Assembly: GCA_900759005.1 (NCBI GenBank)
Contig: CAAEUQ010000143.1
Coordinates: forward strand, 1 to 20,683
Source: Clostridia bacterium
GTDB taxonomy: Bacteria > Bacillota > Clostridia > Christensenellales > Aristaeellaceae
Direction of reading: 5' to 3'
Length of the DNA: 20,683 nt
A model generated the notes under the pieces. It saw only the letters and a program-made list of their open reading frames with translations, did not search any database and had not been told where the DNA came from. The translations under genes and the position numbers were made by a program. Positions 7,594-13,572 of this stretch are shown in pieces. The number at the start of each line of letters is the position of its first letter. Positions within the stretch are counted from its first letter, which is position 1.

Positions 7594-8466
7594 TTATACA
7601 TCATAGGTTTTATCAAACGCCTTCAGCTCGTTGAACGTATCAATTTCAACAATGTCTTCCTTGCTGCACGGGCGAACCGCCACGCGATAATGCTCCGCAT
7701 ACGCCTTCAGCGGAACCTGTTCCCAGTAAAGCTCTCTGCCGCCGGGCATTTCAAACGCCGCTTTCAGATCGCTCTCAAGCTTCGCACCGTCGGCATCCGA
7801 CCAATAGGAGATTCCGACCTCCTGATGGCAGTCCGTGCCGCCGATGTCGAGCGCGCGAATCGTGCCGCCTTCCACCTGAAAACACCAGTCGTCCGAACGC
7901 CGCATGGGAATGCCCAGGAAATTGGTTTCAAATTCATATTTCCGAACAAGCGCGGGATTCGACAGCACGAGATCCGCCTCGAACACATATGCGCCGCGCA
8001 GCAGTTCGCGCACACGCAATGCTGAGGAAATATTGTTTGCTTCATTGTAGAGCGGATTTTCAACGAAGCGGATATTCGGATACTTCTTCACCAGCTGATC
8101 GAACTGCTCTCCCAAATACCCGCGCACGATCACGATCTCCGGAATCTCCGCTTCAACCACCGCGTCCAGAAGCGTATCGATGATTCGCTTTCCGTGCACG
8201 CGCACCAGCGGCTTCGGCGTATTCAGCGTAATCGGAACCATGCGGCTGCCGAATCCCGCAGCAATGAATACCGCGCGGCGCACGCGATACGGCTCCAGCG
8301 CGCGCCCGCCCGCTTCCGTAATCGCGCCGTTTTCCAAATAACCGAGCGCCGTAAGCTCGCGCGCATCGCCCTTCGGCGGTTCCAGATTCAGTCGTTCCGC
8401 GCGTTCAAACGCAGAAAGAAGCTCGAACTGCGCCTTCGTCAGCGCATTGTCTGCATTCATATTCAT
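7594..8466 (-). CDS. LicC-like nucleotidyltransferase (CTP:phosphocholine cytidylyltransferase family)
   Basis: A 290-residue protein. Residues 64-290 form a nucleotidyltransferase domain with the signature FIAAGFGSRM and TPKPLV (67-88), a metal-binding Asp in FEADLVLSN (about 150) and the LicC-like end KEDIVEIDTFNELKAFDK. LicC makes CDP-choline from phosphocholine and CTP, for decorating surface polymers. Related Clostridial enzymes that I know carry an N-terminal winged-helix of about 70 residues before the same AAGFGSRM motif. Here that part (1-60) keeps the edges (KAQFELL, ALGYLENGAITEAG) but seems to have lost the recognition-helix region. The frame can start at GTG 8469, ATG 8466 or ATG 8460. 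ATG 8466 overlaps the upstream stop as TGATG and has GGAG close before it. It is the last gene of the minus-strand operon. No choline kinase or transporter gene is in the window, so the substrate is inferred from family only. Confidence 0.82.
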   Translation of the reverse strand: MNMNADNALTKAQFELLSAFERAERLNLEPPKGDARELTALGYLENGAITEAGGRALEPYRVRRAVFIAAGFGSRMVPITLNTPKPLVRVHGKRIIDTLLDAVVEAEIPEIVIVRGYLGEQFDQLVKKYPNIRFVENPLYNEANNISSALRVRELLRGAYVFEADLVLSNPALVRKYEFETNFLGIPMRRSDDWCFQVEGGTIRALDIGGTDCHQEVGISYWSDADGAKLESDLKAAFEMPGGRELYWEQVPLKAYAEHYRVAVRPCSKEDIVEIDTFNELKAFDKTYDV

Positions 8467-8729
8467 CACACTCCATGCTTTACTCGATCGCGCTCTTCGG
8501 CGGCTTTCGCGTCGTTGAATCGATCGAGCGTACCGACGAGATAACCGGTAATCCGGCGAATCCGTTCGAACGGTCGCTTGCCGAGATGCGTGTGAATGTT
8601 TGCGTATTCGCCGTCGAATTCAATATCCATCGAAACCGGCTCCATGCCGTATTTCTCCGTCGCCCAGGCGATATATGCGCGCTCCTCCTCGGGCGTAAGC
8701 GTGCAGTTCACCGCGTTGATTTTCGTCAT
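8466..8729 (-). CDS. Stand-alone protein resembling the glycyl-radical tail of anaerobic ribonucleotide reductase (NrdD)
   Basis: An 87-residue protein. Its second half reads RRITGYLVG (58-66) followed by RFNDAKAAEERDRVKH (70-85). This resembles the C-terminal tail of class III ribonucleotide reductase NrdD, where RxxGYLG holds the radical glycine and FNxGKxxEVxxRVKH follows. Gly62 would be the radical position. The usual zinc-binding cysteines and the whole catalytic barrel are absent; only Cys9 is present. The N-terminal half (LTPEEERAYIAWATEKYG, then an acidic beta-like stretch) is not from NrdD as I know it. ATG 8729 is preferred over TTG 8735 because AGGGAGGG lies seven bases before it. 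The gene follows the SNF2 gene by 49 bp, has its own candidate promoter, and its stop overlaps the next start. A spare-part role, like GrcA (YfiD) for pyruvate formate-lyase, is speculation. Confidence 0.75.
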   Translation of the reverse strand: MTKINAVNCTLTPEEERAYIAWATEKYGMEPVSMDIEFDGEYANIHTHLGKRPFERIRRITGYLVGTLDRFNDAKAAEERDRVKHGV

Positions 8730-8746
8730 TGCCAATCCCTCCCTGT

Positions 8747-8775
8747 TTTATATACCCGTAAATGATCAATGTGAA
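8747..8775 (-). promoter_or_regulatory. Candidate internal promoter before the NrdD-tail gene
   Basis: On the minus strand, TTCACA (8775-8770), a 17-base spacer and TATAAA (8752-8747). It lies in the only sizeable gap of the operon and could express the last two genes separately. Confidence 0.5.
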
Positions 8776-8778
8776 ACG

Positions 8779-10491
8779 CTATTCTTCGTCATTCAGCCGC
8801 TCCACCAGTCGGCGAATCCGATCTCGTGCCTCGCTCTGACGGAGAAACGCCTCGTCGCCGTCCGGCTGCGCGTCGCCCATCAGCGAAACGAACTGGCTGA
8901 CCTTCAATCCCAGCGCGTCCTGCATATCCCGATCGGAGCCGCGCGGCGATACCAGATAATAGCACAAAAGCGAATCCTTCTGCCCGATTCGATGCGCGCG
9001 ATCCTCCGCCTGCGAATGCACCGCAGGCGACCAGTCGAGCTCGCCGAACACCACGCACGTCGCGCGCTGAAGATTCAACCCGCTCGCCGACCGCAGCGAA
9101 ATACAAAGCAAATCCGTTTTCCCGCTCATAAACGCGGCGGACGCGGCGTCCTTTTGGGCGTCAGTTTCCCTTCCGGTGATGAATCCCGGATGATACGTTT
9201 TCAGTTCCTTCCTAAATATATCCATCACCGCATGGTGATGCGCCATCAGGAGCACCTTTTCGCCGCCGTCCAGCAGCGCGCGCACGAACGCCGCCACGAA
9301 CGGCGCTTTCGCCACGCCCGTCGCCTGCCGCTGCTGCTGGCAGATTGCGTCCTCGATGATCGCGCGCTTCGACGGATCGTCGGTCGCGCGCAGGATTTTC
9401 AGCTGATCGGCGACCGGCTTCATCAGTTCGCGATACACCTGATCGTCCCAATCGATCTCCTGAACGAGCCGCCGCTTCGGCGCAAGCTCGCCCAGCACAT
9501 CCGATTTCAGCCTGCGGAGCATCAGCCCTTCGCGCCGGAGGTGTTCGCCAAGCAGTTCAGGCTTCGCGACCATCGCGCGATTGTAACCATAGCACCATTC
9601 GCGCGAAAAGCTCTCCCAATCGCCGAGGAAATGGAAATCGAGGATGTTCACGACATTCCAGATTTCGCCGCCCTGATTGTAAATCGGCGTTCCCGAAAGC
9701 CCGATCACATTCTCGCACGATTCCGAAAGCAGACTCGCCGCGGAATACTTGCCCGTCCCATTGCGCCGGAGCTCCTGAATTTCATCGAAAATCGCGGTTT
9801 TGAAGCCCGCTTCGGGCAAAACGTCCTTCCAGCCGCGCAGCAGCAGATAATGAATCAGGTAAATGTCCGCCTCCGGAAGCGGCTGCGATGTAAGCCCTTT
9901 GATCACGTGTACGCGCAATCTGCCGTCCGGATTCAAAAAGCGCTCGATTTCACGCTGCCAGTTGCGAATCAGATGCGGCGGCACGACGAGAATCGCCGGA
10001 TATGCCGCAGTCGTCGCCAGAAATGAAAGCGCCTGCACCGTTTTGCCCAATCCCATTTCATCCGCGAGCAGACACCGGCGGGATGCGAGCATGAATCCAA
10101 GTCCCTCCTGCTGAAACGGAAGGAGTGTTCCCGAAAAGCTGCCTTCCGGCGGCTGCGCGGTTTCAGGGGCGCTCAGCGCCTGTTCGCGGCGAAATGCGTA
10201 TTCACGCGCCTCGTCGAGCGATTCCTCCCAGCGCTTTCGATCGCTTTGCCTGATTTCCAGCGGATACCTGAGCATCAACCAGTTCAAATCGCCGATGATG
10301 CGCCGATGCGCCGTGAATCGCGCCACGCCGCGCCCGCGCCCATCGCAGCCGGGAAACAGCCGCTTCGCGAGCTCGGTCACGCATGGTTCGCCCCTGATCG
10401 TCCAGCATTTGCTGCGCCGGTTATAGGAAAGCGTGCCATAGGTATGCCGCCCGGGATGCGCGTCGCGCAGATAATCCGGATATTCGCTCAT
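8779..10491 (-). CDS. SNF2-family helicase-like ATPase
   Basis: A 570-residue superfamily 2 DNA translocase. Motifs in order: Q-like LLPFQQEGL (123-131), Walker A DEMGLGKT (144-151), motif Ia VVPPHLIRNW (169-178), motif II DEIQ (236-239, in place of the commoner DEAH), motif III SGTP (266-269) and, near residue 500, motif VI QAEDRAHRIGQ. The N-terminal 120 residues are not recognised. The core resembles SMARCAL1-like annealing helicases and phage or bacterial SNF2 proteins; these remodel DNA structures and protein-DNA complexes rather than unwind long duplexes. ATG 10491 is chosen over the upstream 10509 because it overlaps the stop of the nuclease gene by four bases (ATGA), implying translational coupling. 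The coupling with a nuclease-like gene suggests that the two act together on branched or damaged DNA. Confidence 0.92.
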   Translation of the reverse strand: MSEYPDYLRDAHPGRHTYGTLSYNRRSKCWTIRGEPCVTELAKRLFPGCDGRGRGVARFTAHRRIIGDLNWLMLRYPLEIRQSDRKRWEESLDEAREYAFRREQALSAPETAQPPEGSFSGTLLPFQQEGLGFMLASRRCLLADEMGLGKTVQALSFLATTAAYPAILVVPPHLIRNWQREIERFLNPDGRLRVHVIKGLTSQPLPEADIYLIHYLLLRGWKDVLPEAGFKTAIFDEIQELRRNGTGKYSAASLLSESCENVIGLSGTPIYNQGGEIWNVVNILDFHFLGDWESFSREWCYGYNRAMVAKPELLGEHLRREGLMLRRLKSDVLGELAPKRRLVQEIDWDDQVYRELMKPVADQLKILRATDDPSKRAIIEDAICQQQRQATGVAKAPFVAAFVRALLDGGEKVLLMAHHHAVMDIFRKELKTYHPGFITGRETDAQKDAASAAFMSGKTDLLCISLRSASGLNLQRATCVVFGELDWSPAVHSQAEDRAHRIGQKDSLLCYYLVSPRGSDRDMQDALGLKVSQFVSLMGDAQPDGDEAFLRQSEARDRIRRLVERLNDEE

Positions 10492-10868
10492 GGCAGCGCC
10501 ACCCCCCATTGTCGATTCAGCGACAGAATCTGAACGGGCTTTCCCGCAATTCTGTCCGGCAGCGCGACGCCCCTCTGCATCACGACCAGCAGCCCATCGA
10601 TTCGATCGCTCGCCAGATACCGCGCGAGCTGCTTTTTCAGCGCGTCGACCGTCGGGCGGCCTTTTTTTACTTCAATACCGATATTGCCGGCGAGAAAATC
10701 AATCCGGCAGCGCGGCGCGATCGGGCATTCGTGCGCGCAATCAATGCTTGCCGCCAAAAGCGCGCGCGCAATTGCCGCGTGAATATCGTATTCTCCCGGC
10801 TCTGCAGGCACGCGAACGCCGGAAAGCGCCGCTGCGATTTTCTTCATTTCGGCTTCCGTATTCGTCAT
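10488..10868 (-). CDS. Small PD-(D/E)XK nuclease-like protein
   Basis: A 126-residue protein that shows the core of the PD-(D/E)XK nuclease fold: an acidic residue in the first helix (Glu26 in GEYDIH), Asp57 in RCRIDFLA, then Glu66 and Lys68 in GIEVKKG, a helix with Gln80 and Tyr84 (KKQLARY) and a final strand GLLVVM. This spacing is seen in small DNA-cutting enzymes such as VRR-NUC, RecB-like and GxxExxY proteins. Which subfamily is not clear. Three cysteines (44, 48, 54) lie just before the catalytic Asp and could bind a metal cluster, but the pattern is not a known one. Its start overlaps the rluA-type stop by ATGA (10868-10865), and its stop overlaps the SNF2 start in the same way. Nuclease activity is inferred from motifs only. 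Confidence 0.78.
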   Translation of the reverse strand: MTNTEAEMKKIAAALSGVRVPAEPGEYDIHAAIARALLAASIDCAHECPIAPRCRIDFLAGNIGIEVKKGRPTVDALKKQLARYLASDRIDGLLVVMQRGVALPDRIAGKPVQILSLNRQWGVALP

Positions 10869-11734
10869 AGCAGTTTTTTCAATTCCTCCGGAAGCGGCGA
10901 ATCGAGCCGGATTCGCGCGCCGGTCATCGGGTGATTCAATTCGATATGCGCCGAATGCAGCGCGAATCGCCCGGGCAGCGCGCTGATCTCCGTTCCATAC
11001 AGAAAATCGCCCGCAATCGGGTGTCCGGTCTGCGATAAATGCACGCGGATCTGATGCGTGCGCCCCGTTTCGAGCCTGAGCCGCACCAGTGCGCGGCCGT
11101 TTCCCGATTCAATCACGCGATAGTGCGTCACGGCGCGCTTTCCGGATTCAAAATCAATGATTCTCCGCACCGTCGCATCATTTTCCTTTGCAATCGGCAA
11201 ATCGATCGTGCCCTCGCCCGACCATTCGCCCTCGACCACCGCAAGATATTCGCGCACGAACGCGTCCGTGTGCAGCTGCTTTTGCAGGCGCTGATACGCG
11301 TGCGCATGCTTCGCTGCCGCCATCAGACCGCTCGTTCCGCGATCGAGCCGGTTCAGAGGTCTGAACACAAATCCGCTTCCATAGCGTCCGGCAAGGCGGT
11401 TTTCCAGCGTTCCGCCCGGCTGCTTCGGCGAGCATTGGCACGCGAGCGGCGCAGGCTTTTCAATGATCAGAATATCGTCGTCCTCATAGGGAACGGCAAC
11501 CGGTTCGAACTCGGGCAGCGCGCCTTCGCGCCCGTTTTCAGGAAGGTTTACCTGCACGCAGTCGCCCGGATTCAGCGGAAAATTGGCGTGCTCGGCTTTT
11601 CCATTAACGCAAATGCCGCTTTCGCGCTTCGCGGCGGAATACTGCGCGTACGACACGCCCATTTTTCCGCGAACAAAGCTTTTCAGCATTCGCCCGCGGT
11701 CGGTTTCCTCCGCAATCGCATTCAGCACCGTCAT
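10865..11734 (-). CDS. RluA-family RNA pseudouridine synthase
   Basis: A 289-residue enzyme that turns uridine into pseudouridine in ribosomal or transfer RNA. An S4-like RNA-binding region occupies about 11-65 (it ends GICVNGK..NFPLNPGDCVQV). The catalytic domain carries RLDRGTSG (129-136) with the nucleophile Asp131, and the late motif ETGRTHQIRVHLSQTGHPIAGD is present (about 230-252). The frame is open upstream to 11899, but ATG 11734 has GGAGGGG six bases before it and lies downstream of a good promoter. It heads the five-gene minus-strand operon, so the nuclease and helicase genes are likely carried on the same message. Target specificity (RluC, RluD or a Gram-positive paralogue such as YlyB or YjbO) cannot be decided from motifs. 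Confidence 0.93.
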   Translation of the reverse strand: MTVLNAIAEETDRGRMLKSFVRGKMGVSYAQYSAAKRESGICVNGKAEHANFPLNPGDCVQVNLPENGREGALPEFEPVAVPYEDDDILIIEKPAPLACQCSPKQPGGTLENRLAGRYGSGFVFRPLNRLDRGTSGLMAAAKHAHAYQRLQKQLHTDAFVREYLAVVEGEWSGEGTIDLPIAKENDATVRRIIDFESGKRAVTHYRVIESGNGRALVRLRLETGRTHQIRVHLSQTGHPIAGDFLYGTEISALPGRFALHSAHIELNHPMTGARIRLDSPLPEELKKLL

Positions 11735-11753
11735 GCCAATCCCCTCCAACGAT

Positions 11754-11782
11754 ATTATAAACCAATCGCGCGGCGTTTGCAA
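11754..11782 (-). promoter_or_regulatory. Promoter of the rluA-nuclease-SNF2 operon
   Basis: On the minus strand, TTGCAA (11782-11777), a 17-base spacer and a perfect TATAAT (11759-11754). It lies 20 bases upstream of ATG 11734, giving a very short leader. Confidence 0.8.
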
Positions 11783-11836
11783 CATCTGCAAAATGAGATC
11801 GATTTGTAACATCATTTCTCTATTTTTCAAAAATGA

Positions 11837-11865
11837 TTGACATTCTCCGCGCGGTTCGGTATCAT
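11837..11865 (+). promoter_or_regulatory. Promoter of the Pro/Thr-linker membrane protein gene
   Basis: A perfect TTGACA (11837-11842), a 17-base spacer and TATCAT (11860-11865). It diverges from the operon promoter at 11754-11782, with 54 bp between the two -35 boxes. Confidence 0.75.
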
Positions 11866-11897
11866 ACGAGTATACCATAGGATTCGGAGGAATCGCC

Positions 11898-12716
11898 ATG
11901 CAAAAGGGTTATAAACGCCAGGCGAAGGGAATGGCGGTATTGCGCTGTTTCATCGGTCTGTTTATCGTATTGATCGTGGTTCTGCTCGCGACGTTCTTCA
12001 TCGGGCTGGATTATTCGGACAAACTGAGTCCCGAAGCATCGCTGCGCCCGTACGTTGCGGAAACGCCCGCGCCGACGGAGCTGCCCGCGCTTTCCGGAAC
12101 GGTGATTCCCGCGGATTCGCCGGCTGCGGATGAAACGGCGACGCCGGAACCGACGGAAGCGCCCACGCCGACCCCGTCGCCCACCCCCACGCCGTCTCCC
12201 GTTTCCACGCCGGAACCGACGCTGATTCCCGATTCCGCATTTTCTGAAATGAACGCCGATCCGAAGGTGCTCGGCGTAATCCCGACGGAATCGACCACGA
12301 CCGCCGCGAAGGTCGGAATCACCTATTGCTATCGCTCCGAGGCGAACGGCAATCGCGCGATGGTGCTGCGCGGTTACGGATACATCGACGATCCGTCCTT
12401 CGACGGCAGCACGGTTCAGACCTACCTGATCATCAATCGCGATTCCGTTTCCGCGCGCGCGATGTTCAAAGCGACGAACACCGCCGGCATTTCGGGCGCG
12501 GATCACGCGGACGCACAGTGTGCAAACGCTTCGGGCTCAGATTTCGAAGTCGTTCTGAACGCCGCCGCGCTGCCGGATGACATTTACACGCTGGGTCTGG
12601 TGCTCCAGTATACCGTAAACGGCGAAACAAAGCTCGATTATATTGCCCTCCCCTCGACGCAGAGCTTCACGGTTCTGAATACAGTCTTCTTGGGCGATGT
12701 GTCCGTAAGCGAATAA
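11898..12716 (+). CDS. Membrane-anchored protein with Pro/Thr-rich linker, function unknown
   Basis: A 272-residue surface protein. A basic N-terminus is followed by one membrane segment (about 13-37), which acts as an uncleaved anchor. A long extended linker (about 56-112) is rich in Pro, Thr, Glu and Ser (TPEPTEAPTPTPSPTPTPSP is its core) and would span the cell wall. The C-terminal domain (about 120-272) appears rich in beta strands (VGITYCYRS, TYLIINRDS, YTLGLVLQYTV) and looks like an immunoglobulin- or carbohydrate-binding-type fold, but I recognise no family. It lacks catalytic motifs. ATG 11898 has GGAGGA six bases upstream. The promoter at 11837-11865 and the terminator at 12729-12762 make it monocistronic. 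A role at the cell surface is all that can be inferred. Confidence 0.82.
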   Translation: MQKGYKRQAKGMAVLRCFIGLFIVLIVVLLATFFIGLDYSDKLSPEASLRPYVAETPAPTELPALSGTVIPADSPAADETATPEPTEAPTPTPSPTPTPSPVSTPEPTLIPDSAFSEMNADPKVLGVIPTESTTTAAKVGITYCYRSEANGNRAMVLRGYGYIDDPSFDGSTVQTYLIINRDSVSARAMFKATNTAGISGADHADAQCANASGSDFEVVLNAAALPDDIYTLGLVLQYTVNGETKLDYIALPSTQSFTVLNTVFLGDVSVSE

Positions 12717-12728
12717 GCGGAATTCTCA

Positions 12729-12762
12729 AAGAGAGTCATTGCAAAATGGCTCTCTTATTTTT
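12729..12762 (+). terminator. Rho-independent terminator
   Basis: A 12-bp stem joins 12729-12740 (AAGAGAGTCATT) to 12745-12756 (AATGGCTCTCTT) around GCAA, followed by ATTTTTG. It lies 12 bp after the stop codon. Confidence 0.88.
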
Positions 12763-12890
12763 GTAACAAATCTTCAGCGAGCGCGACGTCTTCCAGCGTG
12801 CATTTCGTATTATTCAAGCCTATTGGCATTGTATTTTAAGTTTTGAATGTTAAATATCCTAATTTCTATGAATTTTCGTTCAATTTTTCA
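12763..12890. other. AT-rich intergenic stretch, no feature seen
   Basis: About 130 bases between a terminator and a strong promoter, much richer in A and T from about 12805 onward than the surrounding genes. No gene, repeat or RNA was recognised. The change in composition may reflect an upstream AT-rich element for the promoter at 12891, or a recent insertion. Confidence 0.4.
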
Positions 12891-12919
12891 TTGACAAATT
12901 TGCATTTACGGTGTATTCT
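12891..12919 (+). promoter_or_regulatory. Promoter of the frame-broken secreted-protein gene
   Basis: A perfect TTGACA (12891-12896), a 17-base spacer and TATTCT (12914-12919), in AT-rich surroundings. The 90-base leader to ATG 13009 is longer than for most genes in this window. Confidence 0.75.
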
Positions 12920-13008
12920 GTAATCACCGTATACGGAACGTTTCACTCAGGCAAGCAGGGCCGCCATGTGTTTTTGCAATACGAACGATCGAAAGGAGTG
13001 TCTCTTTC

Positions 13009-13487
13009 ATGAAAAAGCTCTTCCTTCTGGTTCTGGTATGCGCACTGGTACTGCCCTTGTTCTCCACCGCCTCAGCTGCGAAACAGCTGTATGGCGAGAC
13101 CATCCAAAATGGCTCCGTAAGTGGATATGTCTTCAACGAGACGCAAGCCGGAGCCAACTTCAGCAACATTCATGCTTGTCTGGAGTTCTGCCTGTACGCC
13201 CTCAGCGACACAGAGAGGAACAGCGTTTACATTCGGAACGACGTATACTACTCCTTCTCGAATGGTGGTTACCTCAACCGTTGTGGACGCGCCGAATTCT
13301 CTTCCCTCTTGCCGCGGCTGGCGAACACTTCTTTCCTGACGTAAATACTTACTTCAGAGTTGTAAGTAATGAAACGTTCGGCATCAACAACACCTTGTAC
13401 TATCGTACTGTTCTCAGTACGAATATGCCCAGTTCAATTAACGGTTCCTACCGCGGCTGGATTAGCACTACTGCCAGCGGCAACTAA
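13009..13487 (+). pseudogene. Small secreted protein with an apparent -1 frameshift
   Basis: The first frame starts at ATG 13009 (AAAGGAG upstream) and gives a Sec signal peptide (1 to about 24, ending STASAAK) and a mature part with three cysteines, stopping at 13344. A second, overlapping frame that is one base back continues without a stop to 13487. Its part after about 13330 (FFPDVNTYFRVVSNETFG, ending in ISTTASGN) reads like normal protein and is followed at once by a terminator. If joined near 13325-13340, the product is about 160 residues. The simplest view is a one-base insertion or deletion, either a real mutation or a sequencing error. Programmed frameshifting is less likely, because no classic slippery heptamer with an adjacent stem was seen. 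I do not recognise the family. Codons are less GC-rich than in neighbouring genes, which fits transfer. If translated as is, a 111-residue secreted protein results. Confidence 0.65.
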
Positions 13488-13499
13488 TCATCGGTTCTT

Positions 13500-13530
13500 C
13501 CCAGAGAAGGATTCTCAGTCCTTCTCTGGG
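13500..13530 (+). terminator. Hairpin terminator or attenuator between two secreted-protein genes
   Basis: A perfect 12-bp stem joins 13500-13511 (CCCAGAGAAGGA) to 13519-13530 (TCCTTCTCTGGG) with a 7-base loop. The tail ACTCTCTTTGTTT is only moderately T-rich, so some read-through into the gene at 13573 is plausible; no strong separate promoter was found for that gene. Confidence 0.7.
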
Positions 13531-13572
13531 ACTCTCTTTGTTTAGAACTTTTTAGAATAGCGGAGGTGAATT

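Noticed and set aside
8596..10026. 476-codon plus-strand frame opposite the SNF2 gene
   Set aside because: The minus strand carries all the helicase motifs in order; the plus frame is rich in Arg, His and Gln and has no family resemblance.
12966..13008. Upstream start at 12966 for the second frame of the broken gene
   Set aside because: The 5' part of that frame gives an unlikely protein without signal peptide, whereas ATG 13009 has a ribosome-binding site and a clear signal peptide.
13329..13421. Programmed -1 frameshifting in the secreted-protein gene
   Set aside because: No X-XXY-YYZ heptamer in the right phase, and the only clear hairpin starts about 70 bases downstream. Kept as a finding about a broken frame instead.
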